Shown here: positions 43,839 to 52,832 of the stretch, in pieces
How the letters are laid out: each line of letters opens with the position of its first letter
Numbering within the stretch: position 1 is the first letter of the stretch
Origin: CALMEC01 sp964434425
Lineage (GTDB): Bacteria > Actinomycetota > Thermoleophilia > Miltoncostaeales > Miltoncostaeaceae
Length of the DNA stretch: 64,000 nt
Assembly: GCA_964434425.1 (NCBI GenBank)
Contig: CAYSVH010000011.1
Location: 1 to 64,000, forward strand
Reading direction: 5' to 3'
Notes under the pieces: model-generated
The model's input: the letters and a program-made list of their open reading frames with translations, nothing else
Database searches by the model: none
Told to the model about the DNA's origin: nothing
Translations under genes and position numbers: made by a program

Positions 43839-46012
43839 CGAAGTGCGTCCGGGATCGCGGTTTCGTATGCCTCACGTGCTCGATCGACGGAAAGCGTCAC
43901 GGTTGTGTCGCCGACCTGCACGTCCAGGTTACCGCCTCCCACCGAACCGATCTCGCGGATCGGCACGCCACCGGCCAGATCACGGAGCGCCGCGACGCCG
44001 TCGGGTGGGCAGGTGAGGAGGATGCGACCGCCTGCCTCGCCGAAGAGCGCGATGTCGGGACGGACGGAATCGTCCAATCGGATCGTGGCACCGATGGCCC
44101 CCGCGACGGCCGACTCGGCCAGGCTGACGGCGAGGCCGCCCTGCGAGATGTCGTGTGCCGACCGCACGGCGCCGCGCCGGACGGCGTCCGCCACGAAGCG
44201 GCAGAGCGCGACCTCGGCGGCGATGTCCGGTGCGTCCGGGAGGCCGTCGGCCGTGCCCAGGTACTCGCTGGCGTCGAGACGCGGCTCGCCGGACCCGGCG
44301 AGCAGGACGACGTCGCCCGCGGCGACAAAGGCGTGACCGGTCGTGGCCGACGCGTCGTCCATCAGGCCGACCATGCCGACGACGGGCGTCGGGAAGATCA
44401 TGCGATCGGCGCTCTCGTTGTAGAGCGAGACGTTGCCCGAGACCACAGGGGTACCGAGCGCCAGACAGGCGTCGGCCATGCCGGCGATGGCCTGGGCCAG
44501 GCGCCAGCCCGTGTGTCCCTTCTCGGGGTTCGGGAAGTTGAGGCAGTTGGTGATGGCGGACGGGGTGGCACCCACGCAGGCCACGTTGCGGGCGGCCTCC
44601 AGCACTCCGGCGGCGCCTCCCCCGCGGGGGTCGGCCTGGCAGTGGCGCTCGGCGCAGTCGGTGGTGAGAGCGAGGCCCGTCGCGCGACCGGGCACGCGGA
44701 CCACCGCGGCGTCACCGCCGGGCCGCACCACGGTGTTGGCCCCGACCAGGTGGTCGTACTGCTCGTAGACCCAGCGCTTGCTGGCGATGGAGGGACGGGC
44801 CAGCAGGTCGCACCAGGCGGCCGCCAGGTCGGCGGGTTGGGGCACGGTCGTCGGGTCGATCGGCTGCGGCGACGACGCCGGGTTCTGCGGGACCTCGTAG
44901 ACGGGGGCGTCATCAGCCAGAAGACGTGCCGGGATGTCGACGACGACCTCGCCGCCGTGAACGGCCACCAGGGCGTCGCCCTCGGTCACCTCGCCGATGT
45001 CCGTGGCGTCGAGATCGAACTCCTCGCACAACCGGATGACCGCATCGGTGTTCTCGGGGGTCGCCACGGCGAGCATGCGCTCCTGGCTCTCGGACACCAG
45101 GATCTCGGCGGGCGCCATGCCCTCCTCGCGCAGCGGCACGCGGTCGAGGTCGATGCGAAGACCGACCCCGCCCTTGGAGGCCATCTCGCTTGCGCTGGAG
45201 GTGAGGCCCGCGGCGCCGAGGTCCTGCAGCGCGACGAGGAGGCCGCTCTCGGCGAGCGCCTGGCAGCAGTCCATGAGCTTGCGCTCGGTGAACGGGTCGC
45301 TGACCTGCACCGAGGGGCGCTTGTCGTCGTCGTGCGAGAACTCGGCGCTGGCCAGCACGCTGGCGCCGCCGATGCCGTCCTTGCCGGTGCGGTTGCCGAA
45401 GAGGATGAGGCGGTTGCCCACGCCCTCGGCGGCGGCGCGGAGGATGCGGTCGGAGGGAACGATGCCGACGCACATGGCGTTGACCAGGCACGAGTCCTCG
45501 TAGACGGGGTCGAAGCCGACCTCGCCGCCCACGGTGGGGATGCCGATGCAGTTGCCGTAGTGACCGATCCCCTCGACCGCGCGACGGAAGAGGTACCGGC
45601 TGCGGTTGCTCTCGAGGCTGCCGAAGCGCAGCGAGTCGAGCAGGGCGATGGGCTTGGCGCCCATGGCGAGGATGTCGCGGATGATGCCGCCGACACCGGT
45701 GGCCGCACCCTCGAACGGCTCGACGGCCGACGGGTGGTTGTGGCTCTCGATCTTGAACGTGACCGCCAGGCCGTCACCGATGTCGATCGCGCCGGCGTTC
45801 TCGCCCGGCCCCTGCAACACCGACGGTCCGTCGGTCGGGAAGCCGCGCAGGAGCGGCTTGGAGTGCTTGTAGGAGCAGTGCTCGCTCCACATGAGGCTGA
45901 ACATGACGAGCTCGGGCCCGGTGGGCTCGCGACCGAGGAGCTCGGGGATGCGGTCGTTCTCCCAGTCGGTCAGACCGAGCTGACGGTGGAGGGGCTGGGC
46001 TTCGGTGCTCAT
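43835..46012 (-). CDS. purL: Phosphoribosylformylglycinamidine synthase subunit PurL
   Basis: ATP-dependent large subunit of FGAM synthase. At 725 residues it is the small type that works with PurS and PurQ, both encoded just upstream. Motifs are LMWSEHCSYKHSKPLLRGFP, GLAVTFKIESHNHPSAVEPF, GVGGIIRDILAMGAKPIAL, QDLGAAGLTSSASEMASKGG and, near the end, DISQGGLAVSLAESAV. ATGA overlaps join it to purQ and purF. Confidence 0.98.
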   Translation of the reverse strand: MSTEAQPLHRQLGLTDWENDRIPELLGREPTGPELVMFSLMWSEHCSYKHSKPLLRGFPTDGPSVLQGPGENAGAIDIGDGLAVTFKIESHNHPSAVEPFEGAATGVGGIIRDILAMGAKPIALLDSLRFGSLESNRSRYLFRRAVEGIGHYGNCIGIPTVGGEVGFDPVYEDSCLVNAMCVGIVPSDRILRAAAEGVGNRLILFGNRTGKDGIGGASVLASAEFSHDDDKRPSVQVSDPFTERKLMDCCQALAESGLLVALQDLGAAGLTSSASEMASKGGVGLRIDLDRVPLREEGMAPAEILVSESQERMLAVATPENTDAVIRLCEEFDLDATDIGEVTEGDALVAVHGGEVVVDIPARLLADDAPVYEVPQNPASSPQPIDPTTVPQPADLAAAWCDLLARPSIASKRWVYEQYDHLVGANTVVRPGGDAAVVRVPGRATGLALTTDCAERHCQADPRGGGAAGVLEAARNVACVGATPSAITNCLNFPNPEKGHTGWRLAQAIAGMADACLALGTPVVSGNVSLYNESADRMIFPTPVVGMVGLMDDASATTGHAFVAAGDVVLLAGSGEPRLDASEYLGTADGLPDAPDIAAEVALCRFVADAVRRGAVRSAHDISQGGLAVSLAESAVAGAIGATIRLDDSVRPDIALFGEAGGRILLTCPPDGVAALRDLAGGVPIREIGSVGGGNLDVQVGDTTVTLSVDRAREAYETAIPDALR

Positions 46013-46680
46013 GCGGCCACCCGGCCCTCGGCGAGCAGGCCGACCATGATGATGCGACCGTCGGCCGAGCCGAGCAGGTCCTCGCAGGCCATCTCGGGGT
46101 GCGGCATGAGACCCATCACGTTGCCGGCCTCGTTGGCGATCCCGGCGATCCGGTCCTGGGATCCGTTGGGGTTCTCGTCACGGTAACGGAAAACGACGCG
46201 GCAGGCGTCGGCGTCGCCCTGCCACGCGCCGTCGTGATGCTTGATCGGGACCGACAGGGTCTCGCCCGCACGGCGCTCACCGGTCCAGGGCGTGGAGTCG
46301 TCGACGACCTCCAGGGTGGACTGGCGACAGATGAACGTGCGGGTGTCGTTCGGCCGGAGCACTCCGGGCAGCAGGCCGGCCTCGCAGAGGATCTGGAAGC
46401 CGTTGCAGATGCCGAGCACCGGTCCCCCGGATCCGGCGAACGTGTGCACGGCGTCCATGATGGGGGCGCGGCTGGCGATGGCACCGCAGCGCAGGTGGTC
46501 GCCGTACGAGAAGCCACCGGGGAGGACGACGGCCGAGGTGTCGGCGGGAAGCGCGTCGGCACGGTGCGAGACGAGGACGGCCTCGTGGGTCTCCGAGGCG
46601 ATCTCGGTCATGACGCGGGCGGCGGCCTCGTGGTCGAGGGAGCCGGGGAACTGGATGACGGCGATGGTCGGCTTGGACAC
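46009..46680 (-). CDS. purQ: FGAM synthase glutaminase subunit PurQ
   Basis: A 223-residue class I glutamine amidotransferase that supplies ammonia to PurL. The nucleophile Cys lies in VLGICNGFQILCEAGLLPG, with a GGFSYGDHLR loop before it, and the His/Glu pair near the end in GLMPHPEMACEDLLG. Translation starts at GTG, three bases past the purS stop, and the stop overlaps purL. Confidence 0.97.
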   Translation of the reverse strand: MSKPTIAVIQFPGSLDHEAAARVMTEIASETHEAVLVSHRADALPADTSAVVLPGGFSYGDHLRCGAIASRAPIMDAVHTFAGSGGPVLGICNGFQILCEAGLLPGVLRPNDTRTFICRQSTLEVVDDSTPWTGERRAGETLSVPIKHHDGAWQGDADACRVVFRYRDENPNGSQDRIAGIANEAGNVMGLMPHPEMACEDLLGSADGRIIMVGLLAEGRVAA

Positions 46681-46684
46681 GTGA

Positions 46685-46921
46685 TCAGCCCTCGACCGCG
46701 ATCTCGTAGTCCTCGACCAGGCGGTTCACGAGGAGTCGCTCGCACATCTCGCGGGCCTCGGCCTCGGGGTCGTCACCGTCCAGCTGGAGCACGATGCGCT
46801 TGCCGATGCGCACGTCGCCGACGTCGTCGAACCCCATGGTGTGGAGCGCCCGGGCGACGGTCTGGCCCTGCGGGTCCAGGATCTCGGCGCGGGGCATGAC
46901 GGTGACGACGACTCGGGTCAT
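46685..46921 (-). CDS. purS: FGAM synthase subunit PurS
   Basis: A 78-residue structural subunit that bridges PurQ and PurL. It has the usual pattern VVVTVMPRAEILDPQGQTVA, then GFDDVGDVRIGKRIVLQLDG and a C-terminal ARE-CERLLVNRLVEDYEI helix. Its ATG overlaps the purC stop. Confidence 0.96.
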   Translation of the reverse strand: MTRVVVTVMPRAEILDPQGQTVARALHTMGFDDVGDVRIGKRIVLQLDGDDPEAEAREMCERLLVNRLVEDYEIAVEG

Positions 46922-47793
46922 TCGGTGCACTCCTGGATCCAGGTGTCGATGGTGCGGCCGGTGAGCCGCCGGTGGGCTTCGAGGTAGCGGTCGCGCGTTC
47001 CCGCGACAACGCCGGACGGCAGGGCGGGCGCCGGCGGGCGGTGATCCCATCCGGATGCGTCCAGCCAGTCCCGCAGGTACTGCTTGTCGAACGAGGGCGG
47101 ACTGCTCCCGACCGCGTACTCGTCGGCGGGCCAGAACCGGGACGAGTCGGGGGTGGCGACCTCGTCCCCGATGGTGAGCACACCGTTCTCGTCGCGTCCG
47201 AGTTCGAACTTGGTGTCGGCCAGGATGATCCCTGAGGCCTCGGCCCGGGCGGCGACGTGCGCGTAGAGGGCGATCGAGATGCGTTCGGCCTCGTCCAGGG
47301 TCTCCCGCCCCACGATGCCGGCCGCCTGGTCGCGGGTGATGTTCTCGTCGTGCCCGGTGTGCGCCTTGGTGGCAGGGGTGAAGATGGGCTCGGGAAGCCG
47401 CTCGGACTGACGGAGTCCCGCATCGAGATGGTGTCCGCACACGGTGCCTTTCGCCGTGTAGTCCCGCCAGCCGCTGCCGGACAGATAGCCGCGCACCACG
47501 CACTCGATGGGGAGCATGTCGAGCTTCTTCACCACCATGGTCCGGCCGGCCAGGTCGTCGCCCGCCTCGGCGGGGACGTCGCGGACGTGGGTGCTGACGA
47601 GGTGGTTGGGTGCGATGTGCCCGGTCTCGGCGAACCAGTGGGCGGACACGGCGGTGAGCACCCGGCCCTTGTCGGGTATGGGTGTGGGCATCACGACGTC
47701 GTATGCGCTGATGCGGTCGCTGGTGACGATGAGCAGCTTGTCGCCGCCGAGGTCGTGGACGTCACGGACCTTGCCTTGCAGGAGGAGCTGCAC
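46918..47793 (-). CDS. purC: SAICAR synthase PurC
   Basis: Joins aspartate to CAIR using ATP. The 291-residue protein shows LLLQGKVRDVHDLGGDKLLI at the N-terminus, PIECVVRGYLSGSGWRDY, the metal-binding IILADTKFELGRD and SRFWPADEYAVGSSPPSFDK. This longer form (about 290 residues) is common in actinobacteria and eukaryote-like types. The start is a GTG with no ribosome site but with TAGACT seven bases upstream, so I infer the operon promoter lies directly here and the message is leaderless. It heads the purC-S-Q-L-F-M-N-H operon. Confidence 0.97.
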   Translation of the reverse strand: MQLLLQGKVRDVHDLGGDKLLIVTSDRISAYDVVMPTPIPDKGRVLTAVSAHWFAETGHIAPNHLVSTHVRDVPAEAGDDLAGRTMVVKKLDMLPIECVVRGYLSGSGWRDYTAKGTVCGHHLDAGLRQSERLPEPIFTPATKAHTGHDENITRDQAAGIVGRETLDEAERISIALYAHVAARAEASGIILADTKFELGRDENGVLTIGDEVATPDSSRFWPADEYAVGSSPPSFDKQYLRDWLDASGWDHRPPAPALPSGVVAGTRDRYLEAHRRLTGRTIDTWIQECTE

Positions 47794-47800
47794 TCCCGGA

Positions 47801-47806
47801 AGTCTA
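47801..47806 (-). promoter_or_regulatory. -10 box of the pur operon
   Basis: TAGACT on the minus strand is seven bases before the purC GTG. The 96-base gap to the lysR-type gene contains no evident PurR-like operator or guanine riboswitch. Confidence 0.55.
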
Positions 47807-47889
47807 GCGTTCCGGTGACACCCCAGGGCGTTGGTGACTTTGGACGCGAACTCCGCGCCGGGCCGGCGAGGGCCTTTGCCGCCACGTCG

Positions 47890-48798
47890 TCAGAGCCACC
47901 CCTCCGACCGGGCGAGGCCCCGGATGGTCGCGGTCGCTCGTTCGGCCGCCGGATGCGATCCATCGGACGGCGTGACGACGCAGAGGTCGATGCGCGCGTC
48001 GGGATCGCTCACGAACCGATGGGTGACGCCCTCCCACGCAAGAGAGGCCATGGACGCGGGCCCCACGAAGAGCTGATCGGGATGACGGCGGAGGTGGGCG
48101 AGCAACGGCTCACGGCTCTCGGGACGCGCAAGCACGACCTGCGCCGGCGCGAACCCCCGTGCGGCGCACAGGTGCGCGACGAGCGAATGGAAGCCCGGAG
48201 CAAGGTCATGGGGGACGACGAGGATGGTCCGGTCGCGGAGATCGTCGACGGCGATCTCCGCCCGTCCCGCCAGCTCGTGGTCGGTGCTCATGAACGCCGC
48301 GAGCCGCTCGCGGCGGATCACCTCGGAGGTCAGGCCCGGGGCGCCCGGGAACTCCCGCACCAGTGCGAGGTCGGCGTCGCCGCCGCGGACGTCGTCGACC
48401 GCCTTCACCGACCACTCCTTCGTGGTGGTGACGTCGATCGACGGATCGTCCGCCAGGTGGTCGAGGATGCGGGGCAGGGCGTCGTAGGCGGTGCTCGCCG
48501 TGTACACGATCCGGAGGCGTCCTCCGGCCGGCCCTCCGCCGCGTCGCCCCTCGGCCACGGCGGCGTCGAGGGCACGTAGTACGACGGAGATGTCGTCGTG
48601 GAAGCGGCGGCCCGCGTCGGTGAGGACGACGGACCGGCTGGTGCGCCGAAGCAGCTCGGTCCCCAGCGCCCGTTCCAATCCCCGGATCTGGACGCTGAGC
48701 GCCGGCTGCGAGACGTGGAGGAGCTCCGCCGCACGGGTGAAGTTCAGCTGTTCGGCGACCACGGTGAAGTAGCGCAGCTGTTTGAGCGTCACATCCAT
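47890..48798 (-). CDS. LysR-family transcriptional regulator
   Basis: A 302-residue LysR regulator. The winged-helix N-terminus is textbook (LKQLRYFTVVAEQLNFTRAA, VSQPALSVQIRGLERALG), followed by the coinducer-binding domain (RLRIVYTASTAYDALPRILD, FVGPASMASLAWEGV). It is divergent from a SAM methyltransferase gene, with a 113-base region between, so that gene is the likely target. It is also upstream of purC on the same strand but 96 bases away, and purC has its own promoter box. A perfect 12-bp palindrome overlaps its own -10 box, suggesting autorepression. Confidence 0.93.
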   Translation of the reverse strand: MDVTLKQLRYFTVVAEQLNFTRAAELLHVSQPALSVQIRGLERALGTELLRRTSRSVVLTDAGRRFHDDISVVLRALDAAVAEGRRGGGPAGGRLRIVYTASTAYDALPRILDHLADDPSIDVTTTKEWSVKAVDDVRGGDADLALVREFPGAPGLTSEVIRRERLAAFMSTDHELAGRAEIAVDDLRDRTILVVPHDLAPGFHSLVAHLCAARGFAPAQVVLARPESREPLLAHLRRHPDQLFVGPASMASLAWEGVTHRFVSDPDARIDLCVVTPSDGSHPAAERATATIRGLARSEGWL

Positions 48799-48804
48799 AA
48801 CCAG

Positions 48805-48820
48805 AAGCTATCGATCGATA
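48805..48820 (-). promoter_or_regulatory. lysR -10 box overlapping a 12-bp palindrome
   Basis: TAGCTT on the minus strand (48805-48810) lies six bases before the lysR ATG. The palindrome TATCGATCGATA (48809-48820) overlaps it by two bases. Binding there would block lysR transcription while leaving the divergent promoter accessible. Confidence 0.6.
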
Positions 48821-48831
48821 CGCACTCCGTC

Positions 48832-48860
48832 TTGGACACCGGTGGCGGACCGGCATACCG
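48832..48860 (+). promoter_or_regulatory. Candidate promoter of the methyltransferase gene
   Basis: TTGGAC (48832-48837) and CATACC (48854-48859), 16 bases apart, form a reasonable sigma-70-type pair 52 bases before the ATG. Confidence 0.4.
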
Positions 48861-48911
48861 TGGCCGCAACGAAACCGAAGCCCGTCACCCGGACGGCAAG
48901 GGGGCACTGAG

Positions 48912-49766
48912 ATGTCGGATCTGCATGACGAAGAACGAGCCGCGCTGCTGGCGACGTGGAAGGGGGTCGACTACTCCGAGGTGCACCGGATCGACAGCCC
49001 GGCCAATCGGCGGCTTCGCGCGGACATCTGGCAGGCCGGGCAGGACATCGGGCAGCAGTCGTTCGCCACCCTCTCGTACTTCGACGACATCGCCGATCGC
49101 CTCGCGATCGACGAGACGACGCGGGTCCTCGATCTGGGGAGCGGCACCGGTGGACCGGCGATCTACATCGCCGAACGGACCGGCTGCCGGATGACCGGCC
49201 TCGAGGTGAACCGCGTCGGCATCGAGGTCGCCGAGCGACTCGTGGCCGCCGCCGACATGACCGACCGCGTGGACTTCGTCCAGGCGGACGGCATGAGCAT
49301 GCCGTTCGACGACGGCACGTTCGACGTCGTCATCTGCATGAACGTGATGAACGTGTTCGCCGACAAGGTCGCCCTCTTCCGCGAGGTCCGGCGCGTCCTG
49401 CGTCCGGGAGGAACGCTCGCCTTCCTCTCGGGTACCTTCGAGTGGGGGCCGGACGATGACGCCGCGCGGGAGCGAATCGAGACCGGGTACGCCATCGCCC
49501 AGTACACCGACAGCCTGGCCGGATACAAAGCCAAGCTGATCGAGGCCGGCTTCGCGGTCGACCAGGTGGTCGAGTACATCCGCGACTTCGGCCGTCAGAT
49601 GCGCCGCTGGCGCGACGGCTGGACGACCCATCGCGACATCCTGGCCGCGGAGCAGGGGGCGGAGCAGACCGATCACCACATCGACTACTTCAACGTCTAC
49701 CTGTCGCTGGTCGAGGCCGGGAAGGCATCGAACCACCTGGTGATCGCGCAGCGGCCGGAGGACTGA
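48912..49766 (+). CDS. Class I SAM-dependent methyltransferase
   Basis: A 284-residue methyltransferase of the UbiE/sarcosine-dimethylglycine type. Motif I is VLDLGSGTGGPAIYIAERTG (about residues 76-95), followed by FVQADGMSMPFDDGTFDVVI and VRRVLRPGGTLAFLSGTFEW. The short N-terminal helix region and the C-terminal IDYFNVYLSLVEAGKASNHL resemble small-molecule (for example sterol or glycine) methyltransferases; the substrate is unknown. AAGGGGGC precedes the ATG. It is divergent from a LysR regulator and ends before a very strong hairpin. Confidence 0.85.
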   Translation: MSDLHDEERAALLATWKGVDYSEVHRIDSPANRRLRADIWQAGQDIGQQSFATLSYFDDIADRLAIDETTRVLDLGSGTGGPAIYIAERTGCRMTGLEVNRVGIEVAERLVAAADMTDRVDFVQADGMSMPFDDGTFDVVICMNVMNVFADKVALFREVRRVLRPGGTLAFLSGTFEWGPDDDAARERIETGYAIAQYTDSLAGYKAKLIEAGFAVDQVVEYIRDFGRQMRRWRDGWTTHRDILAAEQGAEQTDHHIDYFNVYLSLVEAGKASNHLVIAQRPED

Positions 49767-49792
49767 GGCCGAGGCGGCGCGCGGCCCCGCGA

Positions 49793-49833
49793 CGTCGCAT
49801 CGCGTCACCGGAACCCGGTGACGCGATGCGACG
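49793..49833. terminator. Bidirectional terminator with a 19-bp perfect stem
   Basis: CGTCGCATCGCGTCACCGG and its exact complement close a 3-base loop between the convergent methyltransferase and solute-binding-protein genes. It is the strongest hairpin in the window. Confidence 0.9.
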
Positions 49834-49853
49834 GTGTGTCTCGGTGTGAGCGC

Positions 49854-50660
49854 CTACTTCAGGATCGGAAGCCTGTCGATGTCGACGGCGAGCCACTTCT
49901 TCTCGAGCGCGTTGATCGCCCCGCTCGCGGTCATGCGCCGGAGCGCCGCGTTGACCGACGGGAGGATCCCGCTGCCCTTCGGCACCGAGATGCCGTAGGT
50001 CCCGTTGGTGCGGATGCGTCCGGCGAACGCTCCGTACCGGTTGGGGACGCGCTTGCGCAGCGTGGCCAGCGAGGGGGCGTCGTACACGACGGCCTGGCAC
50101 CGACCGGTCTGCAGGGACTGCATCATGGTGTCGATGTTCGCGTAGGCGGTGGCCGCAGCCCGCGGCTTCACACGGGTCCGCACGATCGCCGCCCCGGTTG
50201 ACGATGCGGCGACGCAGAGGCGAAGTCCGCGGAGCGCGGCGATGTTCTTCGGCACCGTCGTCACCTGGCGCGAGAGCAGCACCCCCTCGTCGGCGACCAT
50301 GTACGGGATGCTGAAGTCGGTGGTCTTCCGGCGGGTCGCCACGATCGAGATCTGTCCGATCGCCACGTCCCACGGCTTGGCGCCGGCCGAGTACAGGTTC
50401 GGGAACGGCGACTGCACGAAGCGCGGGCTGGCGAGCTCGAGCTGGGCCGCGAGCTGCTTGGCGAGGTCGATCTCGAATCCCCGCGCGTAGACGACCTCGT
50501 CGCCGCGGACCGCGCCGGTCTGGAAGCCCTCACTGGGCATCGCGACGCCGACGGTGAGGCGGCCGGTGTCGATGGTCGCGGGCGGCGCGGCACTTGCGAC
50601 CGCGACCGGGGTAAGGACCGCCACAGCGAGGGCGGTGAGTGGGACGCGTCTCATCATCAT
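49854..50660 (-). CDS. Extracellular solute-binding protein, family 3
   Basis: A 268-residue exported protein. A signal peptide (RRVPLTALAVAVLTPVAVAS, cut about residue 27) precedes a type 3 binding fold: LTVGVAMPSEGFQTGAVRGD, RGFEIDLAKQLAAQLEL, DVAIGQISIVATRRKTTDFS, GLRLCVAASSTG and YGISVPKGSG. Family 3 proteins usually deliver amino acids to an ABC importer; no permease or ATPase is nearby. Three ATGs in a row occur at the start; I take the first, which overlaps the stop of the L,D-transpeptidase gene as ATGA and implies translational coupling. GCGAGG upstream could serve any of the three. Confidence 0.88.
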   Translation of the reverse strand: MMMRRVPLTALAVAVLTPVAVASAAPPATIDTGRLTVGVAMPSEGFQTGAVRGDEVVYARGFEIDLAKQLAAQLELASPRFVQSPFPNLYSAGAKPWDVAIGQISIVATRRKTTDFSIPYMVADEGVLLSRQVTTVPKNIAALRGLRLCVAASSTGAAIVRTRVKPRAAATAYANIDTMMQSLQTGRCQAVVYDAPSLATLRKRVPNRYGAFAGRIRTNGTYGISVPKGSGILPSVNAALRRMTASGAINALEKKWLAVDIDRLPILK

Positions 50661-51763
50661 CACCTCGCCAGAACCTTGACCTGGGTACCAACCGACGCGA
50701 AGTTGTAGAGCCACTGCGCGTTGCCCGCCGTGATGCGCACGCATCCGTGGGATGCCGGCTGCGTCGGCACCGGCGAGTATTCATGGAAGGCGATCCCGCC
50801 GTCGAACGCGAGGGCGTATGGCAGCCAGGTGCGGAACGGCACCGACCACCAGTTGCGCGTCTTCAGGTAGACCGAGAACGTCCCCACACGTGTGGGCGTC
50901 GCCGCCGCGCCGGTCGAGACGTGGAGGATGCGCACCACGCGGTTGTCCTGGATCGCGAGGGTCACCTGGCGGTCGAGGAGCACCTCGATGCGCCGACCGG
51001 ATCCCCCCTTCGTGCGGGGTGTCGGCCGGGTGGCATTGGCGAGCCGCGCTCGTGTGGCGGGTCCGACGACGCCGTCCCGTGCGAGCCGCTCCCACTTCTG
51101 GAAGGCGATCACCGCACTCTGGGTCTTCGGGCCGTTGCGGCCGTCCACGTCGGCGGCGGCGAGGTAGCCCAGGTTCGCGAGGCGCTGCTGGATCTCTCTG
51201 GTCGACGCCGTGGCACCACTCGTCGGCCCGGACGGGTACGTGGGCTTCGCGGTTGCCGGCGTCGTGAGAGTTGCCGAGGTGATCGGCTGGTCGGTGCGGA
51301 TCCCCGGGAAGAGCCCGAGCGGCACGCCGCCCTGGATGAGCAGCTGCATGCGCCGGACCGCAGTCGGAGAACCGGGTACGCCGACGGTGCCGTTGACCGT
51401 CGACATGAGCTGGGCGAGGCGGGCGTTCTGGCTGTCGGCGCTCTGGTTGCCGAGGACGAACCGGAGACCGAGGTCGACGGTGACGAGGTCCCCGTCGACG
51501 GTGACGGAGCGAACGGGTGTCCCGGCCGGGATGTGAGTGCGTACACCCTTCTTGCGCTCGGCCGCGGTGGGGCCGGCGAGGAGCTGCCGGACGGCATCCT
51601 CCGTCGTGGCGCCAGGACGCGACACCTTTCCGAGCTGCTCACCACTGACGAACCAGACGGGGACGTCCGCGGTGGCGACGGCCGGTGCCCCGAGGAGCAT
51701 CACGGACAGAGCGAGGATCACGAGGACCGGGGCTCGCCCTCGATGGGCGGTGGGACGTTTCAC
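50660..51763 (-). CDS. L,D-transpeptidase with GerMN and peptidoglycan-binding domains
   Basis: A 367-residue exported cell-wall enzyme that makes 3-3 crosslinks or attaches proteins. After the signal peptide (VLVILALSVMLLGAPAVATA) comes a GerMN domain (AVRQLLAGPTAAERKKGVRT, VDGDLVTVDLGLRFV), a linker rich in Thr/Pro, a peptidoglycan-binding domain (QQRLANLGYLAAADVDGRNG) and a C-terminal YkuD catalytic domain with FHEYSPVPTQPASHGCVRIT, containing the catalytic His and Cys. The GTG at 51763 places the signal peptide correctly and has GAAAGG upstream. The GerMN plus YkuD order is uncommon. It is co-translated with a solute-binding protein. Confidence 0.92.
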   Translation of the reverse strand: MKRPTAHRGRAPVLVILALSVMLLGAPAVATADVPVWFVSGEQLGKVSRPGATTEDAVRQLLAGPTAAERKKGVRTHIPAGTPVRSVTVDGDLVTVDLGLRFVLGNQSADSQNARLAQLMSTVNGTVGVPGSPTAVRRMQLLIQGGVPLGLFPGIRTDQPITSATLTTPATAKPTYPSGPTSGATASTREIQQRLANLGYLAAADVDGRNGPKTQSAVIAFQKWERLARDGVVGPATRARLANATRPTPRTKGGSGRRIEVLLDRQVTLAIQDNRVVRILHVSTGAAATPTRVGTFSVYLKTRNWWSVPFRTWLPYALAFDGGIAFHEYSPVPTQPASHGCVRITAGNAQWLYNFASVGTQVKVLAR

Positions 51764-52065
51764 AGGCGATGCCTTTCGATCTGTCGGGAACGTGGATGGA
51801 TCGCTCCGCCAGGTGACGCTACAGGCCGATGTACAAAAAAAGCAAACATCGAAACGGTGCCGTGCAGGAGTCCTCTGCCGGCACGTACGACGCATCCGAA
51901 TGCCGCGCCGCCGACACGGACGCAGGCCCGCGATGCGAAGTCGGTGGATCGCTCTGAGGCGGCAATTCCCCACCCCATCGCGTCTACCGCCAGGACGGAT
52001 CACCGGCATCGCTGTCGACCTTGGGCGTGTCCCCTCCGACCGGCGGAGATCCCCGGCACCGCGCG

Positions 52066-52593
52066 TCAGCCCACGCTGTCGACGAACAGGGCGATCAGCT
52101 CACGCTCGAAGTCGGGGATGTCGGCGACGACGCGTCCCCACACCTGGTTGCCGTCCCGGAACGCGGGCTCGTCCACCCAGGTGCCACCGGCGTTGACGAG
52201 ATCGTCCTTGATGCCCAACGATCCGGTGACGCGCCGTCCCGAGACGATGTCCGCCGAGATCGCGACGGATCCGCCGTGGCAGATGATCCCGATCGGCTTG
52301 CCCTGGGCGTTGATCGTGCGCACCAGGTCCACGATGGCCGGATAGCGGCGCATCTTGTCGGGTGCCCAGCCGCCGGGGATGACGACCCCGTCGAACTGGT
52401 CGGCGCTCACGTCCTGCGCCAGCCGGTCGGCCTGGACGGCGAGGCCGTTCTTGCCCCGGTGCGGATCGAGGTCGCTTCCCACCGGCACAACGGTCGCACC
52501 CTCCTCCCGGATGCGCATGACCGTCACCCAGTACTCCAGGTCCTCCACCCCGTCGGCGACGAGGACCGCGTAGATCCGCCCCTTCAACCGCAT
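52066..52593 (-). CDS. DJ-1/PfpI-family protein
   Basis: A 175-residue protein of the PfpI/YhbO group, linked to repair of glycated proteins and stress survival. The nucleophile elbow is GIICHGGSVAISADIVSGRR with Cys in the usual place followed by His-Gly; the acidic partner is in LVADGVEDLEYWV. VVIPGGWAPDKMRR and VDEPAFRDGNQV are family patches. I chose the ATG at 52593 because GGAGGTAG precedes it by the right distance; an ATG five codons earlier lacks this. It is monocistronic. Confidence 0.92.
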   Translation of the reverse strand: MRLKGRIYAVLVADGVEDLEYWVTVMRIREEGATVVPVGSDLDPHRGKNGLAVQADRLAQDVSADQFDGVVIPGGWAPDKMRRYPAIVDLVRTINAQGKPIGIICHGGSVAISADIVSGRRVTGSLGIKDDLVNAGGTWVDEPAFRDGNQVWGRVVADIPDFERELIALFVDSVG

Positions 52594-52832
52594 GCTGCCT
52601 ACCTCCATCGCTCGCGCCGCCTCGAGCCGAGACGTGGCGCCCGGCCCATGCGGTTTCTCCGTACCCGCATTCTGTCGTCCCACACGCACCCGTGCGCCAC
52701 CGACGGGTCTTCGGGACGCGGCGTGCCGTATGTCACCGAGACCTGTCCGTGGCCGCCGGCGTGGGCGTGCATCAGCACGTGCGTCTACCATTCTCCGGCC
52801 GCATCCGCGGTGATCGTTTCAGGAGACCGCAC

